A DNA stretch of 64,000 nucleotides from Streptomyces sp. NRRL B-1347 (GCF_000720325.1 NZ_JOJM01000027.1:1-64000), one strand, 5' to 3'; shown: positions 44,110 through 55,569, counted from the stretch's first letter. The notes: generated by a model not told the origin, from the sequence alone. Program-made: numbers and translations.

Positions 44110-45849
44110 ATGAGCCCGACTCCTCCTGCCAGACGACTGCGCCTCGGCCTGCCGCGGCGCGTCTTCTCGCAGGTGCTGCTGATGCAGCTGGCGATCGCCG
44201 CCGGGGTCACGGTGCTCGCCACGGGGCTGTTCCTCGCGCCGCTCAGCAAGCAGCTCGACGACCAGGCCATGCGCCGCGCGCTCGCCATTGCGCAGACGAC
44301 AGCGGCACAGCCGCAGATCGTCCGGGACCTCACCTCGACGCGTCCGGCGGCCGACGGGCCCGTCCAGGCGGCGGCCGAACGCATCCGCGAGGCCAGCGGG
44401 GCCGAGTACGTCGTGATCATGAACAAGCTGGGCGTGCGCTGGTCGCACACCGACCCCGGGGAGATCGGCAAGGTCGTCTCGACCGACCCCAGCGACGCGC
44501 TCGCCGGCCGTGACGTCATGCAGATCGACAACGGCACGCTGGGGCGCTCCGCGCGCGGGAAAGTGCCTCTGCGAGTCGCGGGCGGCGAGATCGTCGGCGC
44601 CGTCTCCGTAGGCATCGCGTACGACAGCGTCCGCGACCGTCTGATCCATACGATCCCGAGCCTCTTCGCGTACGCGGGCGGCGCCCTAGCCGCCGGTGCG
44701 CTCGCCGCCTACCTGATCTCCCGGCGCGTGCAGCGCCAGACAAGGGACCTGGCCTTCTCCGACATCTCGGCGCTGCTCGCGGAGCGCGAGGCGATGCTGC
44801 ACGGCATCCGCGAGGGCGTCGTCGCCCTGGACCGCGCCGGACGCGTCCGGCTGCTCAACGACGAGGCGCAGCGGCTCCTCGGGCTCGGCACGGAGGTGAT
44901 CGGCCGCCCCTTGGACGAGGCACTCGGACCGGGCCGTACGACGGACGTGCTCGCCGGGCGGGTCACGGGCACCGACCTGCTGACCGTACGGGGCCAGCGC
45001 GTCCTGATCGCCAACCGCATGCCCACGGACGACGGAGGTGCCGTCGCGACCCTGCGCGACCGCACCGAGCTGGAACAGCTCGGCCGCGAACTCGACTCCA
45101 CGCGCGGCCTCATCGACGCCCTGCGCGCCCAGGACCACGAGCACGCCAACCGCATGCACACGCTGCTCGGCCTGCTGGAGCTGGAGATGTACGAGGAGGC
45201 CGCTGAGTTCGTCGGCGAGGTGGCGGGCGCCCACCGGGTGACGGCCGAGCAGATCACCGAGAAGGTCCACGATCCGCTGCTCTCCGCCCTGCTCGTCGGC
45301 AAGGCCACCGTGGCCGCGGAGCGCGGCGTGACACTCGCCGTCTCCGGAGACACGGCGTTGCCCGACCGGCTCGTCGATCCGGGCGGCCTCGTGACGATCG
45401 TCGGGAACCTCGTGGACAACGCGTTGGACGCAGCGACCGGCACACGGCACGCACGCGTAGAGGTCGTTTTGCGTACTGAGGGTCTACAGGGACGCACGGT
45501 TGTCCTCCAGGTACGCGATACCGGCCCTGGTGTTCCGCAGGATCAGCGCGAGGCGGTGTTCACGGAGGGCTGGTCCACGAAGGAACCGCCCGCGCACGGG
45601 CAGCGGGGCATCGGGCTGGCGCTGGTGCGCAGGCTCGCCGAGCGCCAGGGCGGCAGCGCACGCGTCGGCGCGGGCCCCGACGGGGGTGCCGAGTTCACCG
45701 TGGTCCTCCCCGAAGGACTGGCGGAACCGCAGCCAGTGGCCGGGGAGCAGCCCCCCGCCGCCACCGACCCGCAGTCGGTCCCCCCACCAGTCACCACGTC
45801 GGCCACTACATCGGTCACTACATCGGTCACTACGGAGGAGGCACGATGA
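44110..45849 (+). CDS. CitA/DcuS-type sensor histidine kinase
   Basis: A 579-residue membrane sensor for a C4-dicarboxylate, citrate or acetate-like acid. The order is: membrane helix 1 (about 20-42), an extracellular sCACHE domain (45-180), membrane helix 2 (183-203), a PAS domain (about 220-320), a SpoB-like dimerisation helix with LRAQDHEHANRMH (phospho-acceptor probably His343) and an ATPase domain (GNLVDNALDA, GIGLALVRRLAERQGG). The C-terminal tail ends in Thr-rich repeats (SATTSVTTSVTTEEAR). Its stop overlaps the regulator start by ATGA. The neighbouring symporter is a plausible target. Confidence 0.93.
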   Translation: MSPTPPARRLRLGLPRRVFSQVLLMQLAIAAGVTVLATGLFLAPLSKQLDDQAMRRALAIAQTTAAQPQIVRDLTSTRPAADGPVQAAAERIREASGAEYVVIMNKLGVRWSHTDPGEIGKVVSTDPSDALAGRDVMQIDNGTLGRSARGKVPLRVAGGEIVGAVSVGIAYDSVRDRLIHTIPSLFAYAGGALAAGALAAYLISRRVQRQTRDLAFSDISALLAEREAMLHGIREGVVALDRAGRVRLLNDEAQRLLGLGTEVIGRPLDEALGPGRTTDVLAGRVTGTDLLTVRGQRVLIANRMPTDDGGAVATLRDRTELEQLGRELDSTRGLIDALRAQDHEHANRMHTLLGLLELEMYEEAAEFVGEVAGAHRVTAEQITEKVHDPLLSALLVGKATVAAERGVTLAVSGDTALPDRLVDPGGLVTIVGNLVDNALDAATGTRHARVEVVLRTEGLQGRTVVLQVRDTGPGVPQDQREAVFTEGWSTKEPPAHGQRGIGLALVRRLAERQGGSARVGAGPDGGAEFTVVLPEGLAEPQPVAGEQPPAATDPQSVPPPVTTSATTSVTTSVTTEEAR

Positions 45850-46523
45850 TCGAGGTACTGGTCGTGGACGACGACGTCCGGGTCGCGGACGTCAACGCCG
45901 CCTACGTGGAGAAGGTGCCGGGCTTCCGTGTCGCCGGCCGGGCCCACAACGCGGCCGAGGCTCTGCGCTTGATCGACGAGGTCCCCGTCGACCTCGTACT
46001 CCTCGACCACTACCTGCCGGACGAGACGGGCCTCACCGTCGTGCGCACGCTGCGCGAACGCGGCCTCCAGACCGACGTGATCATGGTGACGGCGGCCCGC
46101 GACGTCACCACCGTGCAGGCCGCGATGCGCCACGGCGCGCTCCAGTACCTGGTGAAGCCGTTCTCGTACGCGGGACTCCGTACGAAGCTCGACGCGTACG
46201 CGACCCTGCGCCGCACCCTGGACGGCGGCGGCGAGGCCGAGCAGGCCGAGGTCGACCGGATCTTCGGCGCGCTCTCGGCGACTCCGGCACCGGAGCTGCC
46301 CAAGGGGCACTCCCCCACGACCGCGGAGCTGGTCCGCAGGGCCCTGATGGCCGCCGAGGGGCCGCTCTCCGCCCAGGAGCTGGGGGAACGCACCCGGCTC
46401 AGCCGCCAGACCGCCCAGCGCTATCTGAAGCTCCTGGAGCGCACCGGCCGGGTGCGGCTGAGCCTGAAGTACGGCGACACAGGACGCCCCGAACACCGCT
46501 ACGAGTGGTCGTCGAGTCGCTGA
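45846..46523 (+). CDS. CitB/DctR-type response regulator
   Basis: A 225-residue regulator. The receiver starts MIEVLVVDDDVRVADVNAAY, with Asp54 in LVLLDHYLPD and Lys in YLVKPFSY. The C-terminal HTH (LSAQELGERTRLSRQTAQRY) is of the kind found in CitB/DctR regulators. It is coupled to the kinase gene by ATGA. Its targets probably include the convergent symporter operon, by analogy with other systems in which such pairs control dicarboxylate or acetate uptake. Confidence 0.93.
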   Translation: MIEVLVVDDDVRVADVNAAYVEKVPGFRVAGRAHNAAEALRLIDEVPVDLVLLDHYLPDETGLTVVRTLRERGLQTDVIMVTAARDVTTVQAAMRHGALQYLVKPFSYAGLRTKLDAYATLRRTLDGGGEAEQAEVDRIFGALSATPAPELPKGHSPTTAELVRRALMAAEGPLSAQELGERTRLSRQTAQRYLKLLERTGRVRLSLKYGDTGRPEHRYEWSSSR

Positions 46524-46557
46524 CCCACCCGGCGCGGTGCCCCTCGGCCCAGGTCGG

Positions 46558-48147
46558 CTACACGGCGCCCGCCCCGGTCAGCGAACGCACCTCCGTCTCC
46601 GCGTGCTTGGCCTGGTCCGCCCGGTCCGCCGACGTGACCGTCCCGAGCCAGCCCGCGAGGAAGCCCAGCGGGATCGAGACGAGCCCCGGGTTGTCCAGTG
46701 GGAAGTACTGGAAGTCCACGCCGGGGAACAGCGAGTCCGTGCTCCCGGACACCACCGGCGACAGCACGACGAGCACCAGCGCCGGCAGCAGCCCGCCGTA
46801 CACCGACCACACGGCGCCCCGCGTGGTGAACTCCCGCCAGAACAGCGAGTACAGCAGCACCGGCAGGTTCGCGGACGCGGCGACCGCGAAGGCGAGTCCC
46901 ACCAGGAACGCGACGTTGAGATCGCGGGCGAGCAGACCGAGTCCGATCGCGACCACCCCGATCCCGGCGGCGGCGACACGCGCCACCGCCACCTCACTGC
47001 GCTGCTTGGTCCGCCGCCGCAGGGACGCGTAGAGGTCATGGGCCACCGACGCCGAGGAGGCGAGCGTGATCCCCGCAACCACGGCGAGGATCGTCGCGAA
47101 CGCCACGGCGGCGACCACCGCGAAGAGAACCGTTCCTCCCGTGGAGTCCGCGCCCCCGCCCAGATCGAGCGCCAGCAGGGGCACCGCCGTATTGCCCGCC
47201 GCGTTCGACCCGCGCACCGCGTCGGAGCCGACGATCGCCGCGGCCCCGAAGCCGAGCACGATCGTCATCAGGTAGAAACTGCCGATCAGGCCGATGGACC
47301 AGACGACAGAGCGACGGGCGGCGCGCGCGGTCGGCACGGTGTAGAAGCGGGAGAGGATGTGCGGAAGCCCGGCCGTGCCGAGCACCAGGGCGAGCCCCAG
47401 GCTGATGAAGTCCAGCCGCGACGTCCAGTCCCCGCCGTACTTCAGTCCCGGCGCCAGGAAGTCACTTCCGTGCCCACTGCGGTCGGCCGCCGTACGCAGC
47501 AGCTGGTCGAAGTCGCCGTGGAATCGCATCAGGACGAGCACGGTCAGCGCGATCGCACCGCCCATCAGCAGCACCGCCTTGACGATCTGGATCCACGTGG
47601 TGGCCCGCATCCCGCCCAGTGACACATAGATGACCATGAGCGCGCCGACACCGATCACCGCCCACGTCCGGGCGGCCTCACTCGTCTCCCCCAGCAGCAG
47701 CGCGACCAGTGAACCCGCGCCCACCATCTGCGCCACCAGATAGAGCACGGACACGGTCACCGATGACGTGCCCGCGGCGATGCGCACCGGCCGCTCCCGC
47801 ATCCGCGCCGCGACGACGTCGGCGAGCGTGAACCTGCCGCAGTTGCGCACCAGTTCCGCCACGAGGAACAACACGACCAGCCATGCGACGAGAAAGCCCA
47901 CCGAATAGAGCAGACCGTCGTAGCCGTACAGCGCGATCAGCCCGGAAATGCCGAGGAACGAGGCGGCCGACATGTAGTCGCCCGCGATGGCAAAACCATT
48001 CTCCATGGGCGAGAACAGCCGCCCGCCCGCATAGAACTCCTCCGCCGAACCATGCCTGTTACGGCTCACATACGTCGTGATCCCGAGCGTGATCGCCACG
48101 AACACGCCGAACAGCACGAGCGCCAGCGTCTGATGGTCACCGGTCAC
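46558..48147 (-). CDS. Sodium/solute symporter, acetate-type (ActP-like)
   Basis: A 529-residue transporter of the SSS family with about 13 hydrophobic segments. It starts VTGDHQTLALVLFGVFVAIT at a GTG that overlaps the DUF485 stop (GTGA, 48144-48147). Landmarks include GRLFSPMENGFAIAGDYMSA, ASFLGISGLIALYGYDG and GLPHILSRFYTVPTARAARR, characteristic of ActP/PutP-like symporters. The pairing with a DUF485 gene is a strong hint of an acetate or short-chain-acid symporter. It is convergent with the CitB-type regulator gene, 34 bases apart. Confidence 0.94.
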   Translation of the reverse strand: MTGDHQTLALVLFGVFVAITLGITTYVSRNRHGSAEEFYAGGRLFSPMENGFAIAGDYMSAASFLGISGLIALYGYDGLLYSVGFLVAWLVVLFLVAELVRNCGRFTLADVVAARMRERPVRIAAGTSSVTVSVLYLVAQMVGAGSLVALLLGETSEAARTWAVIGVGALMVIYVSLGGMRATTWIQIVKAVLLMGGAIALTVLVLMRFHGDFDQLLRTAADRSGHGSDFLAPGLKYGGDWTSRLDFISLGLALVLGTAGLPHILSRFYTVPTARAARRSVVWSIGLIGSFYLMTIVLGFGAAAIVGSDAVRGSNAAGNTAVPLLALDLGGGADSTGGTVLFAVVAAVAFATILAVVAGITLASSASVAHDLYASLRRRTKQRSEVAVARVAAAGIGVVAIGLGLLARDLNVAFLVGLAFAVAASANLPVLLYSLFWREFTTRGAVWSVYGGLLPALVLVVLSPVVSGSTDSLFPGVDFQYFPLDNPGLVSIPLGFLAGWLGTVTSADRADQAKHAETEVRSLTGAGAV

Positions 48148-48665
48148 CGCTCGGCCCCCTGCCTCAGCTCCCGCTCTCTGTTCTGCTCGAACACGGCCCA
48201 GCGCAGATCCAGCGCCGGCCGGTCCCGCCGCAGCCGGGCATGCCGGGCATACGCCCAGGTCAACAGGAACGTCGTGAGGAACTGCCCGAGCCCTGCCACC
48301 ATCGCCACATTTACCGCTCCGGCGACGGGCCGCGCCATCAGCCCCGGCGCCGTCGTCGCCGTCACGACGTACGCCACATACCAGGTGAAGAAGGCGATCA
48401 CCGCCGGGACGACGAACCTTCGGTAGCGGCGGCGCACTTCCTGGAACGCCGCGCTCGCCTGCACCTCCAGGTAGATGTCGGCCGCGCTCCCGTGCCGCCG
48501 CGGCGCGGTGGCGGGATCCGTGGGCGTGGGCGTGCCCGTGCCGTCCAGCTCGCCCCAGCCGGCGGCGAGCTCGTCGTACCACGGATCCTTCAGGTCACCG
48601 GGCCGGTCCCGCCCGGCATCGCAGCCGTCGTCCTTCTCCACCGAACTCTCCTTGTCCGCAGCCAT
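48144..48665 (-). CDS. DUF485 membrane protein
   Basis: A small inner-membrane protein, 173 residues from the ATG at 48665 (MAADKESSVEKDD). The cytoplasmic N-terminus is disordered and acidic, then the DUF485 body has VQASAAFQEVRRRYRRFVVP, two membrane helices (about 90-115 and 125-150), and a C-terminal RRDRPALDLRWAVFEQNR. DUF485 proteins are usual partners of acetate-type symporters. The start of 48683 is also possible (6 residues longer). It is overlapped by the symporter start. Confidence 0.9.
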   Translation of the reverse strand: MAADKESSVEKDDGCDAGRDRPGDLKDPWYDELAAGWGELDGTGTPTPTDPATAPRRHGSAADIYLEVQASAAFQEVRRRYRRFVVPAVIAFFTWYVAYVVTATTAPGLMARPVAGAVNVAMVAGLGQFLTTFLLTWAYARHARLRRDRPALDLRWAVFEQNRERELRQGAER

Positions 48666-48753
48666 GTTCGGCCGCGAGCCCAAGGATGGGCAGAACAGGA
48701 AGATCCGTCCCTCTTCTCTCCCCGCTCTTCACCCCATCAGGTGACGGGGATCC

Positions 48754-49629
48754 TCACCTGCGGCTACTCCCCGGCGGCTGCGCGAGACCGTGCCGGTAGG
48801 CGTAACGCACCGCCTGCGCACGGTCCTTGAGACCCGCTTTGGCGAAGAGATTGTTGATGTGGGTCTTCACCGTGGCCGTGGAGACCTGCAACGTCCGTGC
48901 GATCTCCTGGTTCGTCAGCCCCTCCGCGATCAGCGCGACCACCTCCGTCTCCCGCAGCGTCAGGCCGTCCGGCGGCTCCACCGGTCGCGCGGGGGGCTCC
49001 GGCTCCGAAAGCCGCTCCAGGAGCCGCCGTTGGATCTGCGGCGATAGCCCGGCCTGCCCCGAGAGCACGTCCTCGATGGCCCGCACGATCTCCTCACCAC
49101 CCGCGTCCTTGGTGAGATATCCCCGCGCCCCGGCCTTGAGCGCCGGGAACAGCGACTCGTCGTCGGCATACGTGGTGAGCACCACGACCTGCGTGCCCGG
49201 GTACTCGGCGCGGATCCGGCGGGTGGCCTCCGCCCCGTCACAACGCGGCATGCGCAGGTCCATCAGCACCACGTCCGGCGAGAGTTCACCCACGAGCCGC
49301 ACCGCCTCCTCGCCGTCACCCCCGGCCCCGACGACTTCGACGCCCGGCAACAGCCCCAAGAGCATCACGATGCCCTCACGCACCACGGTCTGATCGTCGA
49401 CGACGACCACGCGCGCGGGCGCCTTGCCCTCTCTCGCAGCCCCCTGCCCCGACGACCGTGCCAACCCGGCATCGACACCAACAACCGCCCCTGAAGCACC
49501 ACTTCCCGGCGCCCCCACTCCAGCCCCGGCGCCCGGCTCAGCACCAGCACCAGCACCAGCACCAGCACCAGCACCAGCACCAGCACCAGCCACGGAAGCA
49601 CCGTCGCGACGCCCGTCGTCCCCTGTCAT
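48754..49629 (-). CDS. NarL/LuxR-type response regulator with Ala-Gly N-terminal repeat
   Basis: A 291-residue regulator. The receiver begins ARVVVVDDQTVVREGIVMLL at about residue 72 and has the phospho-acceptor Asp124 (VLMDLRMPRC). The C-terminal LuxR HTH is LTLRETEVVALIAEGLTNQE, then IARTLQVSTATVKTHINNLF. The first 70 residues are unusual: Ala-Gly repeats (residues 14-30) encoded by eight copies of a 6-base unit. The start ATG overlaps the kinase stop (ATGA), so the extension is in frame, although an alternative start nearer residue 70 was not found. It is the last gene of a three-gene operon (DUF1453-like, kinase, regulator). Confidence 0.9.
   Translation of the reverse strand: MTGDDGRRDGASVAGAGAGAGAGAGAGAGAEPGAGAGVGAPGSGASGAVVGVDAGLARSSGQGAAREGKAPARVVVVDDQTVVREGIVMLLGLLPGVEVVGAGGDGEEAVRLVGELSPDVVLMDLRMPRCDGAEATRRIRAEYPGTQVVVLTTYADDESLFPALKAGARGYLTKDAGGEEIVRAIEDVLSGQAGLSPQIQRRLLERLSEPEPPARPVEPPDGLTLRETEVVALIAEGLTNQEIARTLQVSTATVKTHINNLFAKAGLKDRAQAVRYAYRHGLAQPPGSSRR
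49539..49590. repeat. 6-bp tandem repeat CAGCAC, about eight copies
   Basis: Eight perfect CAGCAC units from 49539, then a partial one. On the minus strand it encodes Ala-Gly repeats at the N-terminus of the NarL-type regulator. Six-base repeats can change copy number without shifting the frame. Confidence 0.9.
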
Positions 49630-50774
49630 CCCGGCACCCTCAGCCTCACGGCGAAGCCCTCGTCCTCCGGCCCCGCCTCCAGCGAGCCGCCGAGCAACTC
49701 GGCACGCTCACGCATTCCCAGCAGACCGTACCCGGCTCCCGATGCCGTGAATTCCCCCGGCGTTCCCCCCGAATCGGTCACATCCAAGGTGACCTCCCCC
49801 TCTCCATACTCGAAGCACACCGCCACCTTGGCCCCCGGCGCGTGCTTCCGTACGTTCGTCATCGCCTCCTGCGCCACCCTTCGCACCGCCTGCGATGCCT
49901 CCGCGGGGAGTACCCGCCGCTCCCCGGAGACCGCGACGGACGCACCGTCCGTACGAGCGAGCTCCCGCAGGAATTCCTCGACCGGAGTCATCTCCCCGCG
50001 CAGCGCCGACAGCGCCTGACGCGTCTCGGCAAGCCCCTCCGCGGCCATCGACCGCGCCGCCACGACCCGGCCCAGGACCTGGTCCCGGTCCGCGTCCCGC
50101 TCGATCAGCAGCCGGGCCGCCTCCAGGTGGACCAGCTGAGCGGAGAGGCTGTGCGCCAGCACGTCGTGGATCTCCCTGGCGATACGGGCACGCTCCCCCA
50201 GGGCCGCCGACTCCGCCTCTGCGGCCCGTGCGGCTCGCTCCTGTGCGAGCAGCCGCTGCGCGTTGCCCCGCGCCTCGGCGTCCAACCGCAGGACATACCC
50301 GGCGAGGCCGAGCCCCACGGTGATGGCTGCCGTCGTCGGCCAAGGGTCCTCGTTCACCACGGCGAACGCCCCCAGTGACGTCAGCGCGGCGACCGCCGCC
50401 ACGGCCAGGGGCAGTCGCTCCAGCGCCATCATCGCGCTGGCACACCACAGCACGGCCGCGGGCGTCTCGAACCCGGTCCCCTGTGCCGCCCCTCCCGCGA
50501 TCAACAGCACGCCCCACAACGCCAGTGACGGCCACAAGCGCCGCTCCAGCGTGGTGTGGAGGAACCACGCCGCCGCCCCCGCGCAGAGAACGATCACAAG
50601 CACCGCGAGGGCGAGGCCCCAGCCGAGGATCTCCCGCCGCGCGAAAGCGCTCCACAGCAGCATGCCGATGAACACCGCGCGCACGCCCCAGGTGAGCAAC
50701 CGGCGAGGCCGGGTCAGCTCCTGCTGGGTGAGTGCCTCCCGCGCGGGCCAGCGCGTCCAGATGCCACGCGTCAC
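49626..50774 (-). CDS. NarL-type sensor histidine kinase
   Basis: A 382-residue kinase starting at a GTG with GGGAGGAG ahead. The N-terminal half has about five membrane segments (residues 30-165), with no large extracellular domain. The HisKA_3 dimerisation helix is ARIAREIHDVLAHSLSAQLV (His203), and the ATPase domain has EAMTNVRKHAPGA and GAGYGLLGMRERAELLGG. Intramembrane-sensing kinases of this type often respond to cell-envelope conditions. It lies 31 bases downstream of the DUF1453-like gene and overlaps the regulator by 4 bases. Confidence 0.93.
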   Translation of the reverse strand: MTRGIWTRWPAREALTQQELTRPRRLLTWGVRAVFIGMLLWSAFARREILGWGLALAVLVIVLCAGAAAWFLHTTLERRLWPSLALWGVLLIAGGAAQGTGFETPAAVLWCASAMMALERLPLAVAAVAALTSLGAFAVVNEDPWPTTAAITVGLGLAGYVLRLDAEARGNAQRLLAQERAARAAEAESAALGERARIAREIHDVLAHSLSAQLVHLEAARLLIERDADRDQVLGRVVAARSMAAEGLAETRQALSALRGEMTPVEEFLRELARTDGASVAVSGERRVLPAEASQAVRRVAQEAMTNVRKHAPGAKVAVCFEYGEGEVTLDVTDSGGTPGEFTASGAGYGLLGMRERAELLGGSLEAGPEDEGFAVRLRVPG

Positions 50775-50805
50775 ACCCGCTCCTCCCGTCAGTGCGGCCA
50801 GCTTG

Positions 50806-51294
50806 TCACCGTATGGCGCCGACGAGTGCCGGGCCTGTGCGGAGGGTGTGGGCCCGCAGCTCCAGGAGACCCGCGCGCACCAGCAGGGATGCCGCGAGGG
50901 CGAGCAGCAGCGCACCGGCGCCCTGGTGGATGCCAATGAGGAGGCCTATGCCCATGAGCCCGAGCCGCGAGGCTATGCCGACGACCCACACCACAGCTGT
51001 GGCCTTGGTGCCGCGGCTCCACACGGATCCGTCCTGCTCGGCCCAGACATGACTGGTGCGCGCCCAGGCGGCGCCCATCAGCAGGCCTATGAACAGCTCA
51101 CTACCGAGCAGCGCGAGCGACTCCACCCGGTGGCCGGGGTCGATGAGGCCCGATTCCCGCAGGCCGCAGTACGCGAGGACGGCGGGCACCAGCCACCAGC
51201 GCCGGGCGTCGGTCAGCCGCTGCGGCTTCATCTGGCGTATGACGACCAGCGCAATGACTGCGGGGATCAGCAGCGCTTGGGCGAACCCGGGCAT
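50806..51294 (-). CDS. DUF1453-like membrane protein
   Basis: A 162-residue protein starting MPGFAQALLIPAVIALVVIR, with four or five membrane helices and the soluble basic loop RQMKPQRLTDARRWW. The pattern resembles DUF1453/CcdC-like membrane proteins; this is tentative. It heads the operon with the kinase and regulator and may modulate the kinase. An alternative start one codon upstream (51297) is possible. Confidence 0.7.
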   Translation of the reverse strand: MPGFAQALLIPAVIALVVIRQMKPQRLTDARRWWLVPAVLAYCGLRESGLIDPGHRVESLALLGSELFIGLLMGAAWARTSHVWAEQDGSVWSRGTKATAVVWVVGIASRLGLMGIGLLIGIHQGAGALLLALAASLLVRAGLLELRAHTLRTGPALVGAIR

Positions 51295-51400
51295 CACGGC
51301 CTCCGATGACGTGCGCGGACGATGAAGTGCGACGCCATCGACGTTACGGATTCGGCCTGGCCGGGGGATCGGAGCACGGGTGGATCTTGGGTGGACCAGA

Positions 51401-51424
51401 TGCCTCCACCCGAGGGTGGAGGCA
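51401..51424. terminator. Hairpin between parE and the DUF1453-like gene
   Basis: TGCCTCCACCC (51401-51411) and its complement (51414-51424) form a perfect 11-bp stem with a 2-base loop. It lies about 75 bases past the parE stop. Confidence 0.7.
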
Positions 51425-51498
51425 CCCGACGTGGCGGGTCGGCAGGCGGGCGACGAGGCAGCCGACCGGCCTGTGCGCCGCCTGACGAACTGCCTGCC

Positions 51499-53610
<2,112 letters not shown>

Positions 53611-54063
53611 GCGGTTCGCTCCTCGCTGAATTTCAAGTGAGGCCCTTGGGGGTAAGGGCTCGGCTTCTACTGCCGGTGAGAGGGTACCGAGGCCTGGTAG
53701 AGCCGTTGTCACGCCACCCTCAAGTCAACCCGCACTCGGTCCAGACTAGTCCAGAAGCGTACGCGTGTTCGATCCCTCGATGGAGTGAAGCGCACGTCAC
53801 GTTCCCTTCCAGGCATGAACCATTTAGGCTCCGGGCACGTCCTCATGAACAACCGGCAAGCCAGCCGGCGGATGACCTGACCTGACAGACAGCGCGAAAC
53901 CGTACGACACGTAAGACACGCAATACGGCACATTCGCCGCCAACCGGCAGCAGACAGCCTCCTCGAAAGAAAAGTTCGGGGAAAAGCCACGAGCGGGAAC
54001 GTTTTCGGGCTGGTTGGATGTTGACCCTGGTACGACAGCTCGTCGAGCTAGAGAAGAGGCGAC
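53611..54063. other. Divergent region, parE and DUF7455 gene
   Basis: About 450 bases with two promoters. The half near 53900-54000 is less GC-rich and should hold the promoter of the DUF7455 gene; TTGACC at about 54020 is a weak -35 candidate. On the parE side a GGTTGACT stretch near 53725 may serve likewise. No gene was found. Confidence 0.4.
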
Positions 54064-54294
54064 GTGACTACTGTTCTGACCCCCGCGAGCCCCCTGACGG
54101 CCGCTGACCGCTGCGACCGCTGCGGCGCCCAGGCATACCTGCGCGTCGTCCTGTTGAGCGGCGGTGAACTGCTCTTCTGCGCCCACCACGGTCGCAAGTT
54201 CGAGCCGGAACTCAAGAAGATCGCCGCTGAGATACAGGACGAGACGGAGCGTCTGACGGCCGCGCCGGCGAGCGCGACCGAAGAAGAACGCTGA
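54064..54294 (+). CDS. DUF7455 zinc-ribbon protein
   Basis: A 76-residue protein from a GTG at 54064: MTTVLTPASPLTAADRCDRC begins with the N-terminus, and the ribbon is CDRCGAQAYLRVVLLSGGEL then LLFCAHHGRKFE. The Cys-x2-Cys, Cys-x-x-His set is a compact zinc site. DUF7455 proteins are widespread in actinobacteria, of unknown function. It is the only gene on the plus strand between parE and the protease, with a terminator after it. Confidence 0.9.
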   Translation: MTTVLTPASPLTAADRCDRCGAQAYLRVVLLSGGELLFCAHHGRKFEPELKKIAAEIQDETERLTAAPASATEEER

Positions 54295-54654
54295 CGCCTC
54301 GCACCCACGACGAGCGAGCGCCGGACCACCAGACCGGCACGGGCGGCTCCCCCTGTGACCCAGGGGCAGCCGCCCGCTCTCGTTCCTGGACTCCTGACGC
54401 TCCCGATGGGCCTATCCGGCCCATCAACGTCGATGCGGACCTTCGGCCTCGACGCGAGGCCCAGAGCGCGGCCTCCACGGGCCGTGCGGCACCCCTCTGT
54501 AGGCCTTCAGGGCCCGCGTGGGCGCCCCGGGCCCGCCGGACCGGCCCGCGAGCCCTCAGGCGCCGCCACAAGCCGCTCCAGGCCGCCGACTGGCGGCCCC
54601 ATGAGGCCCCAGACACCTCTGGGCACCCCGCTAGGCCCTCAGCCCGCCGCAGGC
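54295..54654. other. Intergenic region with terminators, DUF7455 to protease
   Basis: About 360 bases between convergent genes. It contains the hairpin at 54341-54375 and a second stem GATGGGCC/GGCCCATC at 54405-54425. The rest is GC-rich noncoding text. Confidence 0.55.
54341..54375 (+). terminator. 15-bp hairpin after DUF7455 gene
   Basis: Arms 54341-54355 and 54361-54375 pair with one mismatch around a 5-base loop, about 45 bases past the stop. Confidence 0.82.
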
Positions 54655-55485
54655 CTACACATACCGCTGCACCACCCGGGCAACGTCCGAGACGCGCGTA
54701 TAGACCCCGGGGCTGTCCGCCCGGCCGCACCCGCTTCCCCACGACACCAGGCCGATGAGCCGCCCGTGAGCGACCAGCGGGCCGCCGCTGTCGCCCTGGC
54801 AGGCATCCCGGCCTCCCCGCGGTTCGCCCGCGCAGAGCATCGACGACCGCGTGTACGTCCCGTCGACGCTGCCCCGATAGGCCCGCTCGCACACCGCGTC
54901 CGACAGCACCGTCACGCGCGCTGAACGCAGCGTGCGCGCGTAGTGACCCATCCCCGTCGTATCGCCCCAGCCGTACACGGCGGCGCCCGTGCCGGGCTCG
55001 TACGCGGCGTCCCCGGCCCGCGCCATGGGAATCACCTGAGCCTGCGAAAGCGGCTTCGACAGGGTGAGGACCGCAACGTCACCTGCGTTCGTGTAGGGGT
55101 CGTACTCGGGGTTGACCCACACGTCGCGTACCGGAATCTCACTCCCCGCATCGGTGTCCAGGTCTTCACGGCCCGCGATGACCCTGAGGTCCCGCATCTC
55201 GCGGAGGGGCACCCCGAGCACCTCCTCGCCCATGCAGTGGGCCGCAGTCAGGACCGTCGACGGCCCGATCACGACGCCGCCGCAGAACTGGCCCGAGCGC
55301 GTACCCCCGAACTGGTCACGGCTGGCGACCGCCACCGCCCACGGGCTGTCCGCCACCCTCGCGGGCGTGCCTCCGACGACCACGCTGTCGGCCGCCGCGG
55401 GAGACGGGGAGGCCAGTGGCAGGACGGCCACCGCGCCCCCCAGGGCCAGCGTTCCGACCAGCGCTCGGGCGAAGGGACGACGCAT
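54655..55485 (-). CDS. Secreted trypsin-like serine protease
   Basis: An S1 peptidase of 276 residues. A signal peptide (MRRPFARALVGTLALGGAVA, cleavage near residue 32) is followed by the mature enzyme starting VVGG. The catalytic triad is His83 (TAAHC), Asp136 (GDVAVL) and Ser233 (GDSGGP). The disulfide Cys pattern (Cys68/Cys84, Cys199/Cys218, Cys229/Cys252) is typical. It lacks an obvious propeptide, and Asp227 in the position six before the serine suggests Lys/Arg specificity. It ends without an obvious cell-wall anchor. It precedes hrdB, in the opposite orientation relative to the DUF7455 gene, and is monocistronic. Confidence 0.95.
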   Translation of the reverse strand: MRRPFARALVGTLALGGAVAVLPLASPSPAAADSVVVGGTPARVADSPWAVAVASRDQFGGTRSGQFCGGVVIGPSTVLTAAHCMGEEVLGVPLREMRDLRVIAGREDLDTDAGSEIPVRDVWVNPEYDPYTNAGDVAVLTLSKPLSQAQVIPMARAGDAAYEPGTGAAVYGWGDTTGMGHYARTLRSARVTVLSDAVCERAYRGSVDGTYTRSSMLCAGEPRGGRDACQGDSGGPLVAHGRLIGLVSWGSGCGRADSPGVYTRVSDVARVVQRYV

Positions 55486-55569
55486 GCGATCTCCTCACTC
55501 TGGGTTGCCATCGCGTACCCAGAGTCAACTACCGTCGCGCGCGCCGCACACCTTTGCCACGCGGACAGA

